From contig WASQ01000140.1 of assembly GCA_009712185.1 (NCBI GenBank), forward strand, positions 1-34,823: 34,823 bases of DNA, in the 5' to 3' direction. This DNA comes from Telmatospirillum sp. (GTDB lineage Bacteria > Pseudomonadota > Alphaproteobacteria > Rhodospirillales > Magnetospirillaceae). The notes under the pieces are model-generated. The model saw nothing but the letters and a program-made list of their open reading frames with translations. It had not been told where the DNA came from and made no database searches. Made by a program: the position numbers and the translations under genes. This document shows positions 26,103 through 32,553 of this stretch, piece after piece (position 1 is the first letter of the stretch; every line of letters starts with the position of its first letter).

Positions 26103-26309
26103 TTCGATCCTGCGCTGATCGGAAGCGATCGGCGCAGTGCTCCTGCGGCCTGAGCGGGTTTCTCCGGACCCTTCCGGCCGTGCGGTGCCGAACGGTGAAC
26201 CGCCTTCCGGGCTTCGTTGCCCGGAAGGCGGTTCACCGTCGCATCGTCTTTCCCTTATCCCTTTTCGACGCGACCGCGCACGCCGGTTCCGGTCACCGGG
26301 GGCGGGCGG
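26103..26309. other. Convergent gap
   Basis: Besides the large hairpin at 26192-26239 no feature is seen in this short gap between the DsrP-like gene and the slipin gene. Confidence 0.5.
26192..26239. terminator. Strong hairpin between convergent genes
   Basis: A perfect 20-bp stem with an 8-base loop lies 90 bp after the DsrP-like gene and before the convergent slipin gene. A pyrimidine-rich tail (TCTTTCCCTTATCCCTTTTC) follows on the plus strand, so it most likely ends the DsrMJ-O-P transcript. Confidence 0.8.
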
Positions 26310-27071
26310 TCAGCGGCTTCCTGGCAGGTTGAGAAGGCTTTTCGCCAGATCGACCGGGACGGGGAAAACGATGGTCGATGTCTTCTCGCCCGCGATGTCG
26401 GACAGGGTGGAGAGATAGCGCAGTTGCATGGCGCCGGGTTCCTGGGCCAGTTCTCGGGCCGCCTCGACCAGTTTGGCCGCGGCCTGTTGTTCGCCTTCGG
26501 CGCCGATCACCTTGGCGCGGCGGGCGCGTTCGGCCTCGGCCTGCTGGGCGATGGCGCGGACCATGCTGGGGTCGATATCGACCTGCTTGATCTCGACCAG
26601 CGACACCTCGATCCCCCAGCCCTGGGTATGGCTGGCGAGAATGGTCTGGATATCGGTGTTGAGTTTGTCGCGCTCGGCCAGCATTTCATCCAACTGATGC
26701 TTGCCCAGGCACGACCGCAAGGTCGTCTGGGCAAGCTGGCTGGTGGCGGCGTTGAAGTCCTCGACCTGGATGACCGCGCGGCCCGGATCGACCACCTTGA
26801 AATAGACGACGGCGCTCACCTTGACCGAGACATTGTCGCAGGAGATGACATCCTGGCTCGGCACGTCGAGAACGATGGTCCGCAGATCGATCCGCACCAT
26901 CTGCTGTATGACCGGAAGCATCAAAATCAGCCCTGGACCGCGCACGCCGCTGAAGCGTCCCAGGGTGAACATCACCGCCCGCTCATATTCCCGGAGAATT
27001 CGGAACGATTTGAACAGCATCACCAGCAGAGGGACCGCGACAGCCAGTCCGATGCCCAGCAAAACATCCAT
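26310..27071 (-). CDS. SPFH/Band 7 protein (slipin, stomatin-like)
   Basis: A 253-residue membrane-anchored scaffold protein. An N-terminal hydrophobic segment (MDVLLGIGLAVAVPLLVMLF) is followed by the SPFH domain: RILREYERAVMFTLGRFSGV, GLILMLPVIQQMVRIDLRT and DVISCDNVSVKVSAVVYFKV, then a coiled-coil-like region with EAERARRAKV. Slipins organise membrane microdomains and often pair with a NfeD-type protease; none is seen here. It sits alone on the minus strand between two respiratory operons, divergent from the heptaheme gene. A role in arranging those membrane complexes would be speculation. Confidence 0.92.
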   Translation of the reverse strand: MDVLLGIGLAVAVPLLVMLFKSFRILREYERAVMFTLGRFSGVRGPGLILMLPVIQQMVRIDLRTIVLDVPSQDVISCDNVSVKVSAVVYFKVVDPGRAVIQVEDFNAATSQLAQTTLRSCLGKHQLDEMLAERDKLNTDIQTILASHTQGWGIEVSLVEIKQVDIDPSMVRAIAQQAEAERARRAKVIGAEGEQQAAAKLVEAARELAQEPGAMQLRYLSTLSDIAGEKTSTIVFPVPVDLAKSLLNLPGSR

Positions 27072-27363
27072 TTTTTCAATCTCCTCCGGATTTGCGAAAT
27101 AGTATCATGATAAACTAAAGAATTGGCGGAGAGCTCCATGCGGCACTGCGGAAAATCCCTCCGGTTTCGTAAGGTTTCCTGGTCCCGACGCATTCTTGAG
27201 ATTATTACGTCATATTTCAAGAGATAATTAAAACCTAAGCGTTGGTCTTCCATGCAAAGTCGGAAGGGCCGCTGCCATTTGCCGAAGATTGTCACCTGAT
27301 TTCTTTTGTCGTACCTTTCCTGAAAACAATTACTGGCTTACGGGCCAACTCAGGGAGGGTCGC
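27072..27363. other. Divergent control region (slipin / heptaheme gene)
   Basis: Fairly AT-rich. It contains the palindrome TATCATGATA (27103-27112), 32 bp before the slipin ATG, and an inverted repeat TCTTGA-N17-TCAAGA (27195-27223). TTGTCGTACCT (27306-27316) is one base short of TNGT-N3-ACNA. Promoters for both genes are expected here but cannot be fixed. Confidence 0.5.
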
Positions 27364-28377
27364 ATGAAACATGCGTTGTTGGCCGTCCTTGCCGTCGCGT
27401 TCCTCGCCCTTTGGGGAGCGCCGTCACCGGTTCACGCGGCCGGGAACGATTTAGGCATGGAAGACGCCGACCAGGAGTCCACACAAAAGATCCGACAGGC
27501 CAACGCCGAATGCCTGTCCTGCCACACATCCACCGATAATCCGCAGCCGGTCGCGGCACCGCGCGCCTCCGGCCCCTCGGGCGGCAAGACCGCCGAGGAC
27601 GATGCCAAGGACGAGCGCAAGGCCCGCCGGATGCAGCTTGTGATCGACGGGGGACACTATAGCGGGTCGGTTCATGCCGACATGTCCTGCAAGGATTGCC
27701 ATGGCGAACCGCATACCGCCCAATCCAAAAGCAGTCCGCCGACGGCTTGTCCATCCTGTCATCGGCCCCAGAGGGGAACCATCGTTCCCGAGGTCGCACG
27801 CAGCGTCCATGGCAAGGACAAGCTTCCGGCCTTCACCTGCTATTCCTGCCACGACCCCCACAATGTCCGCAAGGCGCGCAGCCTGGGGGCGGAACGGAAC
27901 ATCGCGGCCCGCGACAATATGATGTGCCGGTCCTGCCATGACGACGACGCGCGCTACGCGCTGATGACCGACAAGCCGCGTCCCGATCTTCTCAAAGCCC
28001 ATCGCTGGCAACCCAATCCCGAGATGCATTGGGCGGCGGTGCGCTGCATCGACTGCCATACGCCGGAAAAGACCGGGGCGCAGCCCTCGCATGAGATTCT
28101 GCCAAAGGACAAGGCGGCCCGGCTTTGCGTGGACTGCCACAGCACCAATGCGTCGCTGCTGACCCGTCTTTATCGTCACGAGATCGGCGAGCAGCGCGTC
28201 AATGCCGCCGGCTTCATCAACGCCTATATCCTCACCCAGGCCTATGTCGTCGGGGTGACGCGCAATCAATATCTGGACTGGGCCAGCCTCATCCTGCTGG
28301 TGGTTGTGATCGGTGGACTTGCCGGCCACGGGCTGCTGCGCTATGTCGGCCACCTGGCCCGGAAAGGGAGGAAATGA
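27364..28377 (+). CDS. Heptaheme c-type cytochrome with C-terminal anchor
   Basis: A 337-residue exported cytochrome. A signal peptide (KHALLAVLAVAFLALWGAP, to about residue 25) is followed by seven CXXCH motifs: CLSCH (from residue 50), CKDCH, CPSCH, CYSCH, CRSCH, CIDCH and CVDCH, and a membrane helix near the end (LDWASLILLVVVIGGLAGHG). AGGGAGG before the ATG at 27364 decides the start. It overlaps the cytochrome b gene (ATGA). The heptaheme plus HydC/FdnI-like cytochrome b pairing resembles a split version of CbcL-type quinol-linked complexes of metal reducers. Confidence 0.92.
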   Translation: MKHALLAVLAVAFLALWGAPSPVHAAGNDLGMEDADQESTQKIRQANAECLSCHTSTDNPQPVAAPRASGPSGGKTAEDDAKDERKARRMQLVIDGGHYSGSVHADMSCKDCHGEPHTAQSKSSPPTACPSCHRPQRGTIVPEVARSVHGKDKLPAFTCYSCHDPHNVRKARSLGAERNIAARDNMMCRSCHDDDARYALMTDKPRPDLLKAHRWQPNPEMHWAAVRCIDCHTPEKTGAQPSHEILPKDKAARLCVDCHSTNASLLTRLYRHEIGEQRVNAAGFINAYILTQAYVVGVTRNQYLDWASLILLVVVIGGLAGHGLLRYVGHLARKGRK

Positions 28378-28991
28378 TGGCTCACCGCACCTTCCTCTTC
28401 GCCGGCTGGATCCGCCTCTGGCACTGGTGCAATCTTCTGTTCTTCCTCGGGCTGACGCTGTCCGGCCTGATCCTGCACTTCTCCCCGCCGAAGGTCGGGA
28501 TCCTGGACTACAATCTGGCCCAGCGCATTCACAACATCTTCGGCGTGGCGCTGGCGGTCAGCTATCTGTTCTTTGTGGTGGCGAATTTCGCCACCGGCAA
28601 CTGGAAGCAGTTCGTGCCACGTTTCAGCGGATTCCTGGGACAGGCGATCCGTCAGACGCGCTATTACCTTTTCGATATTTTCTTCGGGCGTCCGGCGCCG
28701 TTTCCGACAACGGCGGAGGATCACTTCAATCCCTTGCAGAAGCTGATCTATCTGATCGTGATGTATGTGATGATGCCGGTCCTCATCATCACCGGCCTGA
28801 TGTATCTGTGGCCGGAGATGGCTCCCGACCGCCTGTTCGGTCTCGACGGCCTGCTGCCGGTCGCCATGCTGCATTACATCGTCGCCTATCTGCTGATCCT
28901 GTTCATGTGCGCCCACGTCTATCTGTGCACCTGCGGATCGTCGATCACCGCCCATTTCAAGGCGATGATCACCGGCTGGCACGAGGAGTAG
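28374..28991 (+). CDS. Cytochrome b (FdhI/HydC/PhsC-like membrane subunit)
   Basis: A 205-residue inner-membrane cytochrome b with four membrane helices: WIRLWHWCNLLFFLGLTLSG, then a helix around HNIFGVALAVSYLFFVVANF, then LIYLIVMYVMMPVLIITGLM, and LHYIVAYLLILFMCAHVYLC. Histidines in helices 1, 2 and 4 (HW, RIHN, LHY/AHVY) fit two b hemes as in formate dehydrogenase gamma subunits. GGGAGGAAATG gives the start; the overlap with the heptaheme stop shows co-translation. The pair likely exchanges electrons between quinone and periplasmic hemes. A double terminator follows. Confidence 0.9.
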   Translation: MMAHRTFLFAGWIRLWHWCNLLFFLGLTLSGLILHFSPPKVGILDYNLAQRIHNIFGVALAVSYLFFVVANFATGNWKQFVPRFSGFLGQAIRQTRYYLFDIFFGRPAPFPTTAEDHFNPLQKLIYLIVMYVMMPVLIITGLMYLWPEMAPDRLFGLDGLLPVAMLHYIVAYLLILFMCAHVYLCTCGSSITAHFKAMITGWHEE

Positions 28992-29006
28992 CGGCTCTTT
29001 CCTTAT

Positions 29007-29030
29007 CCCCCGGCTCCGCGGAGCCGGGGG
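29007..29030. terminator. GC palindrome after cytochrome b
   Basis: A 24-bp perfect palindrome CCCCCGGCTCCG/CGGAGCCGGGGG, 15 bp after the cytochrome b stop. It has no T-run and acts, if at all, with the next hairpin. Confidence 0.5.
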
Positions 29031-29038
29031 ACTGTTTG

Positions 29039-29073
29039 ACGGCGATCGGGACCTGCTGATCGCCGTTTTTTTT
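29039..29073 (+). terminator. Rho-independent terminator
   Basis: ACGGCGATC-N10-GATCGCCGT followed by eight T residues (29066-29073). It ends the heptaheme/cytochrome b transcript before oxyR. Confidence 0.9.
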
Positions 29074-29113
29074 ATGCTCATTCCGGTGCCGGAAGGAGGC
29101 TTGATTTATCGAC

Positions 29114-29127
29114 ATATTGCGCAATAT
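29114..29127. promoter_or_regulatory. Palindrome before oxyR
   Basis: ATATTGCGCAATAT is a perfect 14-bp palindrome 29 bp before the oxyR ATG, in an AT-rich stretch. It may be part of the promoter or an autoregulatory site; it does not match the classic OxyR four-part motif. Confidence 0.45.
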
Positions 29128-29156
29128 AATCTTTATCAAATCGAAGGAGTCGATCA

Positions 29157-30098
29157 ATGGCCGCGATTCCCACCCTGCGACAGCTTCGTTATCTGGTGGC
29201 ACTGGACGATCACCGTCATTTCGGCCATGCCGCCGACGCCTGTGCGGCGACCCAGTCGACACTGAGCGCCGGCCTGCAGGAGCTGGAGGCAATTCTGGGC
29301 GCCAATCTGGTGGAACGGACCAAGCGTCGTGTCCTTATCACGCCGCTCGGGCAGGAGGTGGTCGCCCGGGCCCGTGTTCTGCTGCGTGGCGCGGAGGAGT
29401 TGGTCGATATCGCCCGTTCGGCCGCAGAGCCCTTGTCCGGTGAAATCCGTCTTGGCGTCATTCCGACGGTCGGGCCCTATCTGCTGCCACGGATTCTGCC
29501 GGCGCTGCGCGCCGCCCATCCGCGCCTGAAACTCTATCTGCGCGAGGACCTGTCCGCGCGGCTTCTCGATCTGCTGGGGAACGGCGATCTCGACGTCGTC
29601 CTTCTGGCGCTGCCTTACCGGGCCGACGAATTCGAAAGCCATCCCCTGTTCGAGGATCCGTTCCTGCTGGCGATTCCACCGGGATCCCCCCTGGACCGGC
29701 CGGGCCCCGCGCGGCCCGACGACATCCCGGCGGATGAACTGCTGCTGCTGGAAGAAGGGCATTGCCTGCGCGACCATGCCCTGGCCGCCTGCCACCTGTC
29801 CGGTCCCTTGGGAAAGCTGAGCGGGCGATCCGACCGGATGCTCGCCACCAGCCTGATGACCCTGGTGCAGATGGTCGCCGGCGGTCTCGGGATCACGCTG
29901 CTGCCGCGGCTGGCGCTGGATGGCGGCGTGCTGGCGGGAACCGGGCTGGTCACCCGGTCCCTGGGGGCCGACGCTCCTGCCCGCAGCATCGGCCTGACCT
30001 GGCGCAACGCCTCACCCCGCAAGCCCGAATTCCAGCTTCTGGGACAGGAAATCCTGCGCGCGCAGTCTCTGAGAGCCGCGGAGGCCGCCCTGGCGTGA
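29157..30098 (+). CDS. oxyR: Peroxide-sensing regulator OxyR
   Basis: A 313-residue LysR-family regulator of the OxyR group. The HTH is PTLRQLRYLVALDDHRHFGH and AATQSTLSAGLQELE. The redox pair is Cys203 and Cys212 in GHCLRDHALAAC, with the same nine-residue spacing as E. coli C199/C208, so peroxide sensing by disulfide formation is expected. GAAGGAG precedes the ATG. No catalase or peroxiredoxin gene is adjacent, unusual for oxyR; it lies instead between two multiheme operons. Confidence 0.93.
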   Translation: MAAIPTLRQLRYLVALDDHRHFGHAADACAATQSTLSAGLQELEAILGANLVERTKRRVLITPLGQEVVARARVLLRGAEELVDIARSAAEPLSGEIRLGVIPTVGPYLLPRILPALRAAHPRLKLYLREDLSARLLDLLGNGDLDVVLLALPYRADEFESHPLFEDPFLLAIPPGSPLDRPGPARPDDIPADELLLLEEGHCLRDHALAACHLSGPLGKLSGRSDRMLATSLMTLVQMVAGGLGITLLPRLALDGGVLAGTGLVTRSLGADAPARSIGLTWRNASPRKPEFQLLGQEILRAQSLRAAEAALA

Positions 30099-30314
30099 CG
30101 GTTCGGGGGGCGGAGGCCTCCAGATCCTGAGTCGCAGGTTCTTCTGATACATTGAGTTTGCAAAGTTGTTCAATCAGGCCGTTTGTTGTCCAGACGCCCT
30201 GATTGAGCCTTCGGTTCCTTGACAGGCGACGCCCCCGTCGACCAACGACGGGACGACGGTCGTCAGATTTCCATTGAAAAACAACATATTCCGCCAATTC
30301 GGCGGCGCAATCCG

Positions 30315-30344
30315 GGACGGGATCCGACGGTCCGGATCCCGTCC
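30315..30344. repeat. Strong hairpin before the MtrAB operon
   Basis: GGACGGGATCCG pairs perfectly with CGGATCCCGTCC around a 6-base loop, and pairing extends outward with one bulged G (30311-30347). No T-run follows on the plus strand. It may end the oxyR transcript with help, or be a dispersed palindrome. Confidence 0.55.
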
Positions 30345-30409
30345 GGACTCATTCGGAGTGCCTTCCGGTTGGGCAAGGACGCGGCAGAACTGTGACTGTT
30401 TTGCCACAA

Positions 30410-30434
30410 ATACCAGCAAAAGCGGTCCTGGTAT
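30410..30434. promoter_or_regulatory. Inverted repeat ATACCAG-N11-CTGGTAT
   Basis: A perfect 7-bp dyad with 11-bp spacing, 134 bp before the first cytochrome gene. The spacing suits a dimeric or LysR-type regulator; OxyR from the gene just upstream is one candidate, unproven. Confidence 0.45.
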
Positions 30435-30450
30435 TAAGCCTCTTGAGACC

Positions 30451-30465
30451 ACTGGTCCTACCAAT
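30451..30465. promoter_or_regulatory. Candidate FadR-type (GntR) site 3
   Basis: ACTGGTCCTACCAAT contains the dyad TGGT-N3-ACCA and matches the two sites before the DsrMJ-like gene (13 of 15 bases each). It overlaps the palindrome GACCACTGGTC (30447-30457). Confidence 0.5.
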
Positions 30466-30567
30466 CCTGATGAAAACGGGAGAAAAGCGACGATGGTGGC
30501 TAAATCCCCAGAACGTCCAAGGGAATAGGCGACCAATTTAGTATAAAAGTGGAAGAAGGGGTTGCAC

Positions 30568-31512
30568 ATGAACCCGAAGGTTTCGGTCTCGTCCCTCCTC
30601 GCCTCGGTCGCCTTTCTGGCGCTTGCGGCGATGCCGGCCCAGGCCATCGACTGGTCAGGCGTTCAAGGCAAGGATGTGGTGCTGCTGTATCCCGGACAGG
30701 CCTCCCTGGAATGGGTCCTGACCAATGGCGAGCACGACGGCGCCGCGAAGTTCAAGCAAGGAAAAAACTGCAAGGAATGCCACATCGGCGAAGAGAACAA
30801 AATGGGGCCCCTCGCGGCCTCCGGTAAAGTCAACGAACCCCAGCCGATCGCCGGAAAGCCCGGCACCATCCCGGCCAAGGTGAAGGTCGCGCATGATGCG
30901 GACACGCTTTACGTGCATCTTGAGTTCGCCGAGGGCACCCAGCCCGACGCCAAACAGGACGCGAAGTACGCCACCAAGGTCAGCATGATGCTGAGCGACG
31001 GCAAGGTGCCCGAGGCCGATCGCGCCGGCTGCTGGGCCGCCTGTCACGACGATTCGACCGACATGGCTTCGGCGTCCGGCGCCACCCGGACGAAGTATCT
31101 GGGCAAGCCCCGCGCCAAGATCACCCGCCCGGGTGGCGGCGATGAGATGAAGTCGGCCGACGAGCTCGCCAAGCTCAAGGCCGATGGTTACGGCCTGGAA
31201 TACTGGGAAGCCGAACTGAACCCCGGCAGCCCGGCCCATGCCGCCGCCTATACCGTTTTCGACAAGCGTGAGGAGGCCAAGCCGGCCGCGGTCGCCGCCG
31301 AGGCGAGTTTCGCCAACGGCACCTGGTCGGTCACGCTGTCGCGCAAGCTGCATGCCGGTGCCCCTTACAAGGACATCGACCCCGGCAAGTCGTTCACGGT
31401 GGGTTTCGCCATCCATGCCGGTCATACGGCACGGCGCTTCCACTATGTGTCGATTGACCAGTCATTGGTGCTCGATCAGGGCACGGCGGACTTCGTCGCC
31501 GCGAAAAAATAA
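30568..31512 (+). CDS. Exported cytochrome c with EB_dh/DMSO-reductase-type heme domain
   Basis: A 314-residue periplasmic protein. A signal peptide ends near AQAIDW (residues 26-30). It has one CXXCH (CKECH from residue 68) and one unusual CX3CH, CWAACH (155-160). The fold region VKVAHDADTLYVHLEFAEGT, SFANGTWSVTLSRKL and FTVGFAIHAGHTARRFHYVS matches the ethylbenzene-dehydrogenase-gamma/cytochrome c-552 heme-binding domain (EB_dh). The ATG at 30568 follows GAAGGGG; a TTG six bases upstream is an alternative. It is the first gene of the MtrAB-type operon, so it probably shuttles electrons to or from the decaheme protein. Confidence 0.85.
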   Translation: MNPKVSVSSLLASVAFLALAAMPAQAIDWSGVQGKDVVLLYPGQASLEWVLTNGEHDGAAKFKQGKNCKECHIGEENKMGPLAASGKVNEPQPIAGKPGTIPAKVKVAHDADTLYVHLEFAEGTQPDAKQDAKYATKVSMMLSDGKVPEADRAGCWAACHDDSTDMASASGATRTKYLGKPRAKITRPGGGDEMKSADELAKLKADGYGLEYWEAELNPGSPAHAAAYTVFDKREEAKPAAVAAEASFANGTWSVTLSRKLHAGAPYKDIDPGKSFTVGFAIHAGHTARRFHYVSIDQSLVLDQGTADFVAAKK

Positions 31513-31553
31513 GCCCGAAACGAGTACCGACGACCCAGAACAGGGGGTTTACC

Positions 31554-32525
31554 ATGATCTTCAGAAAATTGGTGATCGGGCTGGTTTCCGGCCTCGCGAT
31601 CACACTGTCCTCCGCCGCCGCACGGGCGGCGGAGGACCCGGCGCCCGCCACGACGCCCGCGGTTTATGCCGAGAAGGGCGACCAGACCTGCCTCAAATGC
31701 CACGATAATGAGCAGGTCACGTCGATCCTCAAGACTCCGCATGGCACCAAGGGCGATATCCGGACCCCGGCCGCGAACCATGGTTGCGAAAGCTGTCATG
31801 GCGCCAGCCCCGAGCATGTTGCCAGCCGCCCGGCCAAGGGTGAGAAAAAGGCGCTGCCGGCCATCCGCTTCAGCGGTCCGAACATTTCCCCGGTCGCCGA
31901 CCGGAACGCGGTCTGTCTCACCTGCCACGAGAACAGCGCCCGCATCAACTGGCAGGGCAGCCAGCACGCCTCCAACGACGTCGCCTGCTCCACCTGCCAC
32001 ACGGTCCATGCCCAGAAGGACCCGGTGCTGGTCAAGGCGACCCAGCCCGACAAATGCTTCACCTGCCACGCCCAGCAGCGGGCCGAGAGCTTCCAGCGCT
32101 CGCATCACCCGGTGCGCGAGGGCAAGGTCTCCTGCGCGGACTGCCACAATGTCCATGGCTCGCCCGGACCGAAGCTGGTGAAGGAAGTCTCGATCAACGA
32201 GACCTGCTACAACTGCCACGCCGAAAAGCGCGGCCCGATGCTGTGGGAACACCAGCCGGTCCGCGAGAACTGCGACAACTGCCACACCCCGCACGGGTCG
32301 TCTCAGGCTGCCCTGCTGACCGAACGCATGCCCTATCTCTGCTCGAGCTGCCACAGCGCCACGGGCAACAACAGCGGCGGCTGGTTCGGCGGTTCCCGAT
32401 CCCTGCCCGGGCACAGCCCGAGCAACGCTGTGATGAACAACGAGCTCAACAACCGGAGCTGCCTCAACTGCCACTCCAACATCCACGGGTCCAACAGCCC
32501 GGGTGGCCAGGCCTTCCTGCGTTGA
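31554..32525 (+). CDS. mtrA: Decaheme c-type cytochrome, MtrA/DmsE family
   Basis: A 323-residue periplasmic cytochrome with a signal peptide (FRKLVIGLVSGLAITLSSAA) and ten CXXCH motifs: CLKCH (46), CESCH, CLTCH, CSTCH, CFTCH, CADCH, CYNCH, CDNCH, CSSCH and CLNCH. Length and spacing fit MtrA/DmsE/MtoA proteins (about 320-335), which sit inside the MtrB barrel as a molecular wire. It has no PioA-type N-terminal extension. Repeated HxxHxxxxxxCxxCH blocks (for example SHHPVREGKVSCADCH) are typical. It lies 41 bp after the EB_dh cytochrome and 28 bp before mtrB. The family may be named DmsE, MtrA or MtoA; direction of electron flow is not shown. Confidence 0.95.
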   Translation: MIFRKLVIGLVSGLAITLSSAAARAAEDPAPATTPAVYAEKGDQTCLKCHDNEQVTSILKTPHGTKGDIRTPAANHGCESCHGASPEHVASRPAKGEKKALPAIRFSGPNISPVADRNAVCLTCHENSARINWQGSQHASNDVACSTCHTVHAQKDPVLVKATQPDKCFTCHAQQRAESFQRSHHPVREGKVSCADCHNVHGSPGPKLVKEVSINETCYNCHAEKRGPMLWEHQPVRENCDNCHTPHGSSQAALLTERMPYLCSSCHSATGNNSGGWFGGSRSLPGHSPSNAVMNNELNNRSCLNCHSNIHGSNSPGGQAFLR

Positions 32526-32553
32526 CGCTGAGATCGGATGAACGAGGTGTAAC

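Larger units (their letters stand above)
30099..30567. other. Control region before the MtrAB operon
   Basis: About 470 bp without a gene. Inverted repeats: CAATCAGG-N19-CCTGATTG (30171-30205), CCCGTCG-N5-CGACGGG (30234-30252), a 12-bp stem (30315-30344), ATACCAG-N11-CTGGTAT (30410-30434) and GACCACTGGTC (30447-30457) overlapping TGGT-N3-ACCA (30453-30463). TATAAA near 30543 could be a -10 element; no convincing -35 was found. Confidence 0.6.

Noticed and set aside
27195-27223. TCTTGA-N17-TCAAGA as an FNR box
   Set aside because: FNR needs TTGAT-N4-ATCAA; this spacing is far too long.
30389-30408. TGTG-N10-CACA as a CRP site
   Set aside because: Spacing is two bases longer than the CRP consensus, and the inner bases do not fit.
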